This document shows, piece after piece, positions 31,954 to 39,445 of a stretch of 42,829 bases of DNA. Both the position numbers and the translations under genes were made by a program. Position 1 is the stretch's first letter; each line of letters starts with the position of its first letter. Source of the stretch: Streptomyces otsuchiensis (lineage in GTDB: Bacteria; Actinomycetota; Actinomycetes; Streptomycetales; Streptomycetaceae); assembly GCF_004305975.1 (NCBI RefSeq), contig NZ_BHZI01000014.1, positions 1-42,829 on the forward strand. The letters are read 5' to 3'. Under the pieces are notes generated by a model, which had not been told where the DNA came from, did not search any database, and saw only the letters and a program-made list of their open reading frames with translations.

Positions 31954-33687
31954 ATGAGCCGCTCACGCGCGTTACTTACCGCCGTCGCCGCCCTGTTCGC
32001 CCTGCTGGGCCTGGCGGCACTCCCCCACAGTTCACTCGCCGCGGAGGCGGGCGGTGCCACGACCGGCCCCCGGCCGGGCGCGGCGCCGGTGTCGGCTTCG
32101 GCGCAGGAGACCGTCGCCGCCATGCAGCCCGGCTGGAACCTGGGCAACACCCTCGACGCCACCGGCCCGGACGAGACCTCCTGGGGCAATCCGCGGGTCA
32201 CCCGGGAACTGCTGCGCCAGATCCGGTCGGAGGGCTTCCGCAGTGTCCGGATCCCGGTGACCTGGACCCAGCACCAGGGGCCGGGCCCGGACCACACCAT
32301 CGACGCGGCGCACCTGGCGCGCGTCCAGGAGGTCGTGGAGTGGGCCGTCCAGGAGGACCTGTATGTGCTGCTCAACGTGCACCACGACTCCTGGCAGTGG
32401 GTCATGGACCTTCCCACCCGGCACGAGACGGTGCTGAACCGCTTCACCGCCACCTGGGAGCAGATCGCGGAGGCGTTCCGGGACGCACCGCCCGAGGTGC
32501 TGTTCGAGAGCATCAACGAACCGTTCTTCGAGGGCAGTTCCGGTGACCAGCACAACGCGGAGCTGCTGCACGAACTCAACAGCGTCTTCCACGGGCTGGT
32601 CCGAGGCTCGGGCGGTACCAACGCCGAGCGCCTGCTGGTCCTGCCGACGCTGCACACCTCGCCCGAGCAGGAACGCCTGGACGAACTCGTCGAGACCTTC
32701 GACGCGCTGGACGACCCGGGGCTGGTCGCCACCGTCCACTACTACGGCTTCTGGCCGTTCAGCGTGAACATCGCCGGCCACACCCGCTTCGACGCCACCG
32801 CCGAGCAGGACGTGGTGGACACCTTCCAGCGGCTGCGGACCACCTTCGTGGACCGGGGAATCCCGGTGATCCTCGGCGAGTACGGGCTGCTCGGGTTCGA
32901 CCGGGACACGGGCGTGGTGCAGCAGGGCGAGAAGCTGAAGTTCTTCGAGAGCTTCGGTGCCCACGCCCGCGCCGGTGACATCACCACCATGCTCTGGGAC
33001 AACGGCCAGCACCTGGACCGGACGGCCCTCGCCTGGAACGACCCGGCGCTGTTCCGGCAGATCGAGTCCAGCTGGACGGTGAACTCGGCGACCGGCTCCA
33101 CCGATCAGATCTTCATCCGGGCCGGCGGCACGCCGCAGGACACCACCGTGACGCTGCGGACCGAGGGGCATACCGTCACCTCCGTGACGCACGACGGCCG
33201 GGAGCTGGCGGCGGGCGAGGAGTACACCGTGGACGGTGACGACCTCGTCCTCAACGGGGAGGCCCTGGCCCGCCTCGCCGACTCCGGCGAGTACGGCGTC
33301 AACGCGACGCTCTCCGTCACCTTCTCCGGCGGCACCCCGTGGGAGGTACGGATCCTGCGCTACGACCCGCCGGTGCTGGGCGCGGCCGGCGGCACGACCG
33401 GGGGGCTCGACATCCCGACGGAGTTCCGGGGCGACCAGCTCGCGACCATGGAGGCGGTCTACGCGGACGGTTCCAATGCCGGCCCCCAGGACTGGACCTC
33501 CTACAAGGAGTTCGGCGCCGCCTTCTCCCCGGACGCCGCGGCCGGGACCATCACGCTCACCGCGGACTTCTTCGCCGAGATCCGGGACGGAGCCGCGGTC
33601 ACCCTGACCTTCCACTTCTGGAGCGGCACCACCGCCTCGTACGAGGTCACGCGCACGGGAACCACGGTCGTCGGCACGCCCGGCTGA
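31954..33687 (+). CDS. Secreted GH5 endoglucanase (cellulase) with two CBM_X2-like modules
   Basis: A 577-aa secreted protein. The signal peptide (LLTAVAALFALLGLAALPHS) is followed by a GH5 catalytic domain (about 45-370) beginning AAMQPGWNLGNTLDATGPDE. Catalytic residues are Glu189 in FESINEPF (acid/base) and Glu309 in VILGEYGLLGF (nucleophile). Two C-terminal modules, about 385-475 and 485-575, read like CBM_X2 units (EYTVDGDDLVLNGEALARL; FRGDQLATMEAVYADGSNAG). It should cut internal beta-1,4-glucan bonds outside the cell. The ATG at 31954 or the adjacent GTG at 31951 follows GGAAGAGG. Codon 7 is TTA (31972-31974), implying bldA dependence in addition to the CebR-like site upstream. Confidence 0.92.
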   Translation: MSRSRALLTAVAALFALLGLAALPHSSLAAEAGGATTGPRPGAAPVSASAQETVAAMQPGWNLGNTLDATGPDETSWGNPRVTRELLRQIRSEGFRSVRIPVTWTQHQGPGPDHTIDAAHLARVQEVVEWAVQEDLYVLLNVHHDSWQWVMDLPTRHETVLNRFTATWEQIAEAFRDAPPEVLFESINEPFFEGSSGDQHNAELLHELNSVFHGLVRGSGGTNAERLLVLPTLHTSPEQERLDELVETFDALDDPGLVATVHYYGFWPFSVNIAGHTRFDATAEQDVVDTFQRLRTTFVDRGIPVILGEYGLLGFDRDTGVVQQGEKLKFFESFGAHARAGDITTMLWDNGQHLDRTALAWNDPALFRQIESSWTVNSATGSTDQIFIRAGGTPQDTTVTLRTEGHTVTSVTHDGRELAAGEEYTVDGDDLVLNGEALARLADSGEYGVNATLSVTFSGGTPWEVRILRYDPPVLGAAGGTTGGLDIPTEFRGDQLATMEAVYADGSNAGPQDWTSYKEFGAAFSPDAAAGTITLTADFFAEIRDGAAVTLTFHFWSGTTASYEVTRTGTTVVGTPG

Positions 33688-33830
33688 CCTTCCCACCGGC
33701 ACGCCCGCCCCGCACCGCGCCGGGCGGGCGCGCCGGTGGACCCGCATCCCGGCCGCGCGGCCCCGGCACGCCCGGCGCACTCGGGAGAGTGTCCGTCCGG
33801 AGCCCGAGAGGATCCGAGCATCCGGAAACT

Positions 33831-33847
33831 TGGTCTAGACCTTGACG
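33831..33847 (+). promoter_or_regulatory. DasR-like operator (dre) and possible -35 of the chitinase gene
   Basis: TGGTCTAGACCT (33831-33842) contains the perfect 10-bp palindrome GGTCTAGACC and fits the core TGGTCTAGACCA of DasR sites at 11 of 12 positions. DasR is the GntR-family N-acetylglucosamine regulator, and such sites stand before Streptomyces chitinase genes. TTGACG (33842-33847) directly adjoins it, with TTCAGT (33865-33870) 17 bp further as a weak -10. Confidence 0.8.
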
Positions 33848-33947
33848 GCGGCGTTCCGGCGCGCTTCAGTGTCCGCATCACCCCCACCTCGTGGCGCCGC
33901 CCCGCAGTCCCGAACGGCGCCCCGTCGCACTCCCAAGGAGTGACCGC

Positions 33948-34859
33948 GTGCTGAGAAAACGCATCGTGACCCTGCTGATGACCCTCCTGCTCGCGACCGG
34001 CCTCAGCGCCGCGCTCGTGCCGGCGGTCAACGCGGCCCCCGCCCCGGCCGTGAGCGCCGCATCCTGCGCCACCGCGACGAACTGGCAGGCCGGCACCTGG
34101 TATCCGGCCGGCAGCATCGTCCGCTACAACGGCAGCTACTACCGCGCCGAACACGCCAACCCCGGCTACGACCCGGTGATCAGCCACTGGTACTGGCACC
34201 CCCACAGCTGCGACGGCGGCGGGCAGAACCCCTCCCCCAGCGGATTCGTCGTGAGCGAGGCCCAGTTCAACCAGATGTTCCCGAACCGGAACTCCTTCTA
34301 CACCTACAGCGGGTTGGTCGCGGCGCTCAGCTCCTACCCCGGCTTCACCAACACCGGCAGCCTGGAGGTGCAGCGCCGAGAGGCCGCCGCCTTCCTCGCC
34401 AACGTCAGCCACGAGACCGGCGGCCTGGTCCACATCGTGGAGCAGAACACCGGCAACTACTCGCACTACTGCGACTGGAGCCAGCCCTACGGCTGTCCCG
34501 CCGGCCAGTCCGCCTACTACGGCAAGGGCCCGATCCAGCTGAGCTGGAACTTCAACTACAAGGCCGCGGGCGACGCGCTGGGCATCGACCTCCTCAACAA
34601 CCCCTGGCTGGTGCAGAACGACTCCGCCGTCGCGTGGCGCACCGCCCTGTGGTTCTGGAACACCCAGTCCGGCGCCGGCAACATGAGCGGCCACCAGGCC
34701 ATCGTCAGCGGCGCGGGCTTCGGTGAGTCGATCCGGAGCATCAACGGAAGCATCGAGTGCAACGGGGGCAACCCCGGGCAGGTGCAGAGCCGGATCAACA
34801 CCTTCCAGAGCTTCACCCAGCTCCTCGGAACCACCCCGGGCGGCAACCTCTACTGCTGA
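33948..34859 (+). CDS. Secreted family 19 chitinase with chitin-binding domain
   Basis: A 303-aa extracellular chitinase. The signal peptide is followed, after APAPAVSAASC, by a CBM5/12-type chitin-binding domain (about 45-88; NWQAGTWYPAGSIVRYNGSY, ending HWYWHPHSC). A short PSPSG linker leads to a GH19 catalytic domain (about 98-303). The catalytic acid is Glu156 in NVSHETGGL, and YYGKGPIQLSWNFNY is the family signature. The GTG at 33948 has AAGGAG 7-8 nt upstream. It degrades chitin, for example fungal walls, and yields N-acetylglucosamine oligomers that feed back on DasR. A strong terminator follows. Confidence 0.95.
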   Translation: MLRKRIVTLLMTLLLATGLSAALVPAVNAAPAPAVSAASCATATNWQAGTWYPAGSIVRYNGSYYRAEHANPGYDPVISHWYWHPHSCDGGGQNPSPSGFVVSEAQFNQMFPNRNSFYTYSGLVAALSSYPGFTNTGSLEVQRREAAAFLANVSHETGGLVHIVEQNTGNYSHYCDWSQPYGCPAGQSAYYGKGPIQLSWNFNYKAAGDALGIDLLNNPWLVQNDSAVAWRTALWFWNTQSGAGNMSGHQAIVSGAGFGESIRSINGSIECNGGNPGQVQSRINTFQSFTQLLGTTPGGNLYC

Positions 34860-34916
34860 CCCGGCTGACCCACGACCGCTCGGCTCACCCCCGAGGGGTG
34901 ACGCGCGCGAAGGACA

Positions 34917-34955
34917 CGCTGCCCCGGCGGGCCGTCACGGCCCGCCGGGGCAGCG
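34917..34955 (+). terminator. terminator hairpin after the chitinase gene
   Basis: GCTGCCCCGGCGGGCC (34918-34933) pairs perfectly with GGCCCGCCGGGGCAGC (34939-34954). One more pair outside and one inside give an 18-bp stem with a 3-nt loop. It lies 58 nt after the stop codon. Confidence 0.85.
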
Positions 34956-35090
34956 CTGTGATCTCCCGGCGGCCGCGCCCGTCCCGCACCCCGCCACCCC
35001 GGCGCATCGCCCGCAACGAGGCCGGAAGCAGGCAAAAAGAAAGACAAGGAGGACGCATCGCTCCTTGCCACTCTCAACATATAGCGCACC

Positions 35091-35113
35091 GGGGGGCTTG
35101 CCGCAAGGCCCCC
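35091..35113 (+). promoter_or_regulatory. rifamycin-associated element (RAE)-like inverted repeat upstream of helR
   Basis: GGGGCTTGCCGCAAGGCCCC (35093-35112) contains the inverted repeat CTTGC-C-GCAAG flanked by G and C runs. From memory it differs by about one base from the rifamycin-associated element described upstream of rifampicin-inducible genes in actinomycetes. It sits about 5 bp after a TATAGC (35080-35085) that could be the -10. A helR-type gene follows, which fits that regulatory context. Confidence 0.75.
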
Positions 35114-35131
35114 GTGGTGGGGCAAGATCGC

Positions 35132-35209
35132 ATGCCGAAGCTAGAACCTACGGAAATGCGAGATCTGACTGATGTGTGCGCTTTCGCCGGACCATGCCGC
35201 GTGCGGTGA
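35132..35209 (+). CDS. possible 25-codon leader ORF between the RAE-like repeat and helR
   Basis: ATG 35132 opens a 25-codon frame beginning MPKLEPTEMRDLTD, then VCAFAGPCRVR and a TGA stop. GGTGGGG about 9 nt upstream is a weak ribosome site. It would be the first ORF on a helR transcript starting at the RAE-like repeat and ends 87 nt before the helR start. I recognise no homologue; it may be chance. Confidence 0.25.
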   Translation: MPKLEPTEMRDLTDVCAFAGPCRVR

Positions 35210-35295
35210 CGCCGCCGGCCCGCTGGTGGGACCGGCGCCGCCACGGTGCGCGGCACCGGACCCGACGGGCGCGCCCGCGGATCGGAGCCGATGAG

Positions 35296-37446
35296 ATGAA
35301 CCCTCTGACCACCAGTGCGTTCGACCTTCCCGACCGCCTCGCAGCCAAGGCCGACCCGGCGCTGGTCGCGGGTGACGAGCGCCACTTCGCGGCGATCGCG
35401 GAGAGCCTGGAGGCGACGATCGCCGAGCTGTCCGACAGCCTCGCCGCCACGCTCAGGGCTCCCGGCGGCGCGGGCCGGGAGGCGATGGACCGCGACGCGG
35501 AGATCCACCGGATCTCGGCCCGGCTGCGGACCCTGCGCCGCTTCGGCCTCGACCTGTGCCTGGGGCACATGGTCAGCGCGGACCACCCCGAACCGGTGTA
35601 CATCGGCAGGCTCGGCCTCAGCGACAGCACGGGACGCCGCCTGCTGTTCGACTGGCGCTCACCGGCGGCCGAACCGTTCTTCGCGGCGACCCACGCCAAC
35701 CCGATGGGTCTGGCGAGCCGGCGCCGGTACCGCTGGGCGCGCGGCCGGATCAGCGACTACTGGGACGAGGTGTTCACCGACGACGGCCGGGAGGGGCACG
35801 CCGCTCTCGACGACCAGTCCGCGTTCATCGCCACTCTGGGCGCGGACCGCTCGGACCGGATGCGCGATGTGCTCGCCACCATCCAGGCGGACCAGGACGC
35901 CGTCATCCGGGCGGGGTCCCGGGGCGCGCTGGTCGTCGACGGCGGGCCCGGCACGGGCAAGACGGTCGTCGCGCTGCACCGCGCGGCCCACCTGCTCTAC
36001 TCCGACCCGCGCCTCGGTCACCGCCGGGGCGGCGTGCTGTTCGTCGGGCCGCACCAGCCGTACCTGGCCTATGTCGCCGATGTCCTGCCGAGCCTCGGAG
36101 AGGAGGGGGTGCGGACCTGCACCCTCCGGGATCTCGTCGTCGAGGGCGCCGGGGCGGCGGTCGAGACCGACCCCGAGGTGGCCCGGCTCAAGGCGTCGGC
36201 CGCCCTGGTGAAGGCCGTCGAGCCGGCCGTCGCGATCTACGAGGAGCCGCCCACCGAGGGGATGACGGTCTCGACCCACTGGGCGGAGCTCCGGCTGAGC
36301 GCCGGCGACTGGGCCGCGGCGTTCGACGCGGTGGAGCCCGGCACCCCGCACAACGAGGCCCGTGACCAGATCCGGGAGGAACTGGTCACGATCCTGATGG
36401 ACCAGGTCGACACCGAGGAGATCCCGCCCGAGCTGTTCCGGAGGTCGGTGCTGGGCAACAGGAAACTGATCGGGACGCTGAACCGTGCGTGGCCCATGCT
36501 CGACCCGGCCGAGCTGGTCGGGGACCTGTGGACGGTCCCCGCCTATCTACGCGCCTGCGCACCCTGGCTCCGGCCCGAGGAGGTGCGGCGGCTGCGGCGC
36601 GCCGACGCGCAGGCGTGGACCGTGTCCGACCTGCCGCTGCTGGACGCGGCACGGCAGCGCCTCGGGGACCCGGAGGTCTCCGTCCGGCGCCGGCGCCAGG
36701 AGGCGGCCGTCGCCGCCGAACGCGCGCGCCGGGCCGATGTCATCGACGGTCTGCTGGCAGCCGACGCCGACGGCGAGGGCGCGGTCACGATGCTGCGTGG
36801 GCAGGATCTCCAGGACAGCCTGATCGACGAGGACGCGCTCGCCGGCGCCGCCCCGGAACCACTCGCCGGCCCGTTCGCGCACGTCGTCGTGGACGAGGCG
36901 CAGGAACTCACCGACGCGGAGTGGCAGATGCTGCTGCTGCGCTGCCCGTCCCGGAGCTTCACCGTCGTCGGTGACCGCGCCCAGGCCCGGCACGGGTTCA
37001 CCGAGTCGTGGCAGGAGCGGCTCCGCCGGGTCGGGCTCGACCGGAACACGGTCGCCTCGCTGAGCGTCAACTACCGCACGCCGGAGGAGATCATGGCGGA
37101 GGCCGAGCCGGTGATCCGCGCCGCGCTGCCCGACGCCAACGTGCCGACCTCCATCCGCCGCGGCGGGATTCCCGTCGTTCACGGATCCGTCGCGGACCGG
37201 GACCGGTTCCTCGACGCCTGGCTCGCCGGTCACCCGGACGGCATCGCCTGCGTCATCGGCGATCCCTCGTTCCGGTCGACCTCCCGCGTACGGTCGCTGA
37301 CGCCGGAGCTGTCGAAGGGCCTTGAGTTCGACCTCGTCGTCCTCGTCGACCCGGAGGCGTTCGGCACGGGCATCGAGGGGGCGGTGGACCGCTATGTCGC
37401 GATGACGCGGGCGACCAGACAGCTCGTCGTCCTGACACGCGCCTGA
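35296..37446 (+). CDS. helR: HelR-type RNA polymerase-recycling ATPase (HelD family)
   Basis: A 716-aa superfamily 1 helicase-like ATPase. HelD/HelR proteins bind RNA polymerase, pull it off DNA and, in HelR, displace rifamycins, giving resistance. The N-terminal coiled coil (about 15-80) matches HelR (FDLPDRLAAKADPALVAGDE). It is followed by FDWRSPAAEPFFAATHANPM, Q-motif IQADQDAVI, Walker A GGPGTGKTVVALH (residues 216-223 core), Walker B VVDEAQELTDAEW (Asp533), VVGDRAQARHG, LSVNYRTPEEIM, SKGLEFDLVVLVDPE and YVAMTRATRQLVVL. The ATG at 35296 has GGAG 8 nt upstream; an in-frame GTG at 35176 would add an Arg-rich tail. An RAE-like repeat lies upstream, so induction by rifamycins is expected. Assigned to HelR rather than generic HelD by remembered sequence similarity. 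Confidence 0.88.
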   Translation: MNPLTTSAFDLPDRLAAKADPALVAGDERHFAAIAESLEATIAELSDSLAATLRAPGGAGREAMDRDAEIHRISARLRTLRRFGLDLCLGHMVSADHPEPVYIGRLGLSDSTGRRLLFDWRSPAAEPFFAATHANPMGLASRRRYRWARGRISDYWDEVFTDDGREGHAALDDQSAFIATLGADRSDRMRDVLATIQADQDAVIRAGSRGALVVDGGPGTGKTVVALHRAAHLLYSDPRLGHRRGGVLFVGPHQPYLAYVADVLPSLGEEGVRTCTLRDLVVEGAGAAVETDPEVARLKASAALVKAVEPAVAIYEEPPTEGMTVSTHWAELRLSAGDWAAAFDAVEPGTPHNEARDQIREELVTILMDQVDTEEIPPELFRRSVLGNRKLIGTLNRAWPMLDPAELVGDLWTVPAYLRACAPWLRPEEVRRLRRADAQAWTVSDLPLLDAARQRLGDPEVSVRRRRQEAAVAAERARRADVIDGLLAADADGEGAVTMLRGQDLQDSLIDEDALAGAAPEPLAGPFAHVVVDEAQELTDAEWQMLLLRCPSRSFTVVGDRAQARHGFTESWQERLRRVGLDRNTVASLSVNYRTPEEIMAEAEPVIRAALPDANVPTSIRRGGIPVVHGSVADRDRFLDAWLAGHPDGIACVIGDPSFRSTSRVRSLTPELSKGLEFDLVVLVDPEAFGTGIEGAVDRYVAMTRATRQLVVLTRA

Positions 37447-37448
37447 GG

Positions 37449-37491
37449 CCGCCCGCCCGGCCCGGCGGTCGCACCGGCCCGGGACGGGCGG
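37449..37491. terminator. terminator-like hairpin between convergent helR and the siderophore operon
   Basis: CCGCCCG (37449-37455) can pair with CGGGCGG (37485-37491), and GC-rich inner sequence adds imperfect pairing. It lies between the helR stop (37446) and the stop of the minus-strand monooxygenase gene (37506), so it could serve both directions. Confidence 0.5.
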
Positions 37492-37505
37492 ACGGGCGGA
37501 CGGCG

Positions 37506-38852
37506 TCACACCACGCCGGTGCCGGCGGTGTCCGGCGGCGGCGCGAACGCGGTGAACGCGGTGTTCTTGGGCAGCCGGTACAGCTCCCGTCCCGTGACGG
37601 CGTTGAGGATGGCGGCGTTGCGGACGGCACCGATGTCCAGGTTGGGGGCGGAGGCACCGTGGCTGTGCAGTTCGGCGTTGGCGACGAAGAGCTTGCCGGT
37701 GACGGCCGCGGCGAGTTCGACGGAGTGGTCGAGGGCGACGCGGTAGCGGCCGGCGGCGTCCCGTGCGATCAGTCCCTCCAGGGGTGCGATGAGGTCGTGG
37801 GCCCGCTGCCGGTAGCCGGTGGCCGCCACGACGAGGTCGGTGACATGCTCGAACCGCCGCCCGGTGTCGCGGTGTTCACAGGTCAGGCGCACCCGGCCGC
37901 CGCCGTCGGCCTCGGCGGCGCGCACCGCGATCCCCGGGCGCAGCTCCACATCGGCCGGTCCGTGGCACAGCTGGCGGCGGTAGAGCAGTTCGTGGATCTC
38001 GGCGAGGGTGTCGGTGGAGACGCCCTTGTAGAACTGCCACTGCTCGCCCACCAGTCGGTCCCTGGTGCCCTCCGGGAGGGCGTGGAAGTACCGCATGTAG
38101 TCGGGGGTGGTCATCTCCAGCACCAGCTTGGTGTAGTCCAGCGGCGCGAAGGTGGGGGTGCGGCTGAGCCAGCTGACGGCCGGGCCGCCGCGCAGGTTGC
38201 GGTCGAGCAGATCGAGGACGACCTCCGCGCCGGACTGCCCGGAGCCGACGACGGTGACCCTGCCGGCAGCCGTGACGTCCGCCTCGCGGTGCAGGTAGTC
38301 GGCGGTGTGCAGCAGCAGTTCGGGCGGGATGCCGGCGAGTTCCTCGGGCAGATGGGGTGCGGTGCCCACGCCGAGGACCAGGTGACGTGCCGCCAGTGTC
38401 GCCCGCGTGCCGTCGCCCCTGGCCACCCGGACGGTGAAGCGCCCGCTGGAGGCGTCCCAGCGCGCCTCCTCGACCCGGTGGGAGAACCGCACCGAGGGCA
38501 GGCGCGCCGCCGCCCACCGCAGGTAGTCCTCGTACTCGATCCGGCTGGGGAAGAAGTTCTCCCGGACGGTGAAGGTGTAGAGGCGGTCGCGGTCGTGCAG
38601 GTAGGCGAGGAAGGACAGCGGGTGGGTGGGGGCGACCAGGGTGACGAGGTCGGCGAGGAAGTTCACCTGCATCGACGCCTGGTCGAACATCATCCCGCGG
38701 TGCCAGTGGAGTTCGGCGCTCTCCTCCAGCACGAGCAGGTCCAGTTCGTCCACGGTGGAGGCGAGGGCGGCCAGCCCGAGGTTGAACGGTCCGCAGCCGA
38801 CGGCGATCACGTCGTGCTCGGACTCCGGCGGGTGGGCGGCGGTTCGGTTCAT
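37506..38852 (-). CDS. Siderophore N-hydroxylase (lysine/diamine N-monooxygenase, IucD/RhbE/DesB-like)
   Basis: A 448-aa flavin monooxygenase that N-hydroxylates a terminal amine (lysine or a diamine such as cadaverine or 1,3-diaminopropane) to create the hydroxamate nitrogen. The FAD motif is IAVGCGPFNLGLAAL and the family segment is FDQASMQVNFLADLVTLVAP. VTVVGSGQSGAEVVLDLL is the NADPH Rossmann motif, LVVAATGYRQ the late FATGY-like motif, and LHSHGASAPNLDIGAVRNA the C-terminal region. The ATG overlaps the stop of the acyltransferase gene by 4 nt. It is the last gene of the siderophore operon. Which amine it uses depends on the decarboxylase at the other end of the operon. Confidence 0.9.
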   Translation of the reverse strand: MNRTAAHPPESEHDVIAVGCGPFNLGLAALASTVDELDLLVLEESAELHWHRGMMFDQASMQVNFLADLVTLVAPTHPLSFLAYLHDRDRLYTFTVRENFFPSRIEYEDYLRWAAARLPSVRFSHRVEEARWDASSGRFTVRVARGDGTRATLAARHLVLGVGTAPHLPEELAGIPPELLLHTADYLHREADVTAAGRVTVVGSGQSGAEVVLDLLDRNLRGGPAVSWLSRTPTFAPLDYTKLVLEMTTPDYMRYFHALPEGTRDRLVGEQWQFYKGVSTDTLAEIHELLYRRQLCHGPADVELRPGIAVRAAEADGGGRVRLTCEHRDTGRRFEHVTDLVVAATGYRQRAHDLIAPLEGLIARDAAGRYRVALDHSVELAAAVTGKLFVANAELHSHGASAPNLDIGAVRNAAILNAVTGRELYRLPKNTAFTAFAPPPDTAGTGVV

Positions 38853-39445
38853 CGGGGCAGGTCCTTGTCGCTACGCGGGCGGACGAGCAGGGCGGCGGTC
38901 TTGTCCGGCAGGGTGATCTCCCCGCTGTGCCGGAAGCCGGCGGCGGCGAAGGCCCGCAGCGACGGCTCGTTGCGGATGTCGGGCTCGGCCACCACCCGGG
39001 TGCAGGCCGGGTCGGCGGCCAGCAGCCCGTCGGCGAGCGCGGCGATCAGCCGCCGGCCGAGGCCGCGCCCGGTGTCGGACCGGCCGCCGACGGCGATGTG
39101 CACGCCGAGATCGGTCTCCCGGTGCGGGTAGGCGGCGGCCAGCCGGTCCAGACGCACCCGGTAGATCTCGACGTAGGCGATCTCGCGCGTTCCCTCGGTG
39201 ACCAGGCACGGCAGGCTGTGGTGGCCGGCCAGCTGGGTCTCGATCTCCTCGGCCCACCGCCGGCGCGGCCACGCCTGCTGCCAGAACCGTTCCACATGCG
39301 GTTCGGCCATCCAGCCGGCCAGCAACTGCGCGTCGTGCGCGTCCGGCCGGGCGGCGCGCACGCTCCACGGCGCGGTGAGCCGGGGCAGCGGCGGTGGGCC
39401 GGAGGGCGGGGCGGTCGAGGCGGTGGCGCGGCGGGCGGCCGTCAC
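38849..39445 (-). CDS. Siderophore GNAT acyltransferase
   Basis: A 198-aa GNAT-fold enzyme that acylates the hydroxylamine to form the hydroxamate. It is like RhbD, AlcB or IucB. WMAEPHVERFWQQAWPRRRW is the typical N-terminal part of siderophore acyltransferases. GRGLGRRLIAALADGLL is the acyl-CoA-binding loop and helix, and EPDIRNEPSLRAFAAAGFRH is the GNAT C-terminal segment. The GTG at 39445 overlaps the synthetase stop (GTGA) and its own stop overlaps the monooxygenase start, so the genes are translationally coupled. Acetyl versus succinyl donor cannot be told from the sequence. Confidence 0.88.
   Translation of the reverse strand: MTAARRATASTAPPSGPPPLPRLTAPWSVRAARPDAHDAQLLAGWMAEPHVERFWQQAWPRRRWAEEIETQLAGHHSLPCLVTEGTREIAYVEIYRVRLDRLAAAYPHRETDLGVHIAVGGRSDTGRGLGRRLIAALADGLLAADPACTRVVAEPDIRNEPSLRAFAAAGFRHSGEITLPDKTAALLVRPRSDKDLPR

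Larger units (their letters stand above)
34860..35295. other. 436-bp region between chitinase and helR
   Basis: This holds the chitinase terminator (34917-34955), an unusually A-rich stretch (about 35030-35090, including CAACATATAGC), the rifamycin-element-like inverted repeat (35091-35113) and a possible 25-codon ORF (35132-35209). If transcription starts near the inverted repeat, helR has a leader of roughly 200 nt. Confidence 0.55.
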
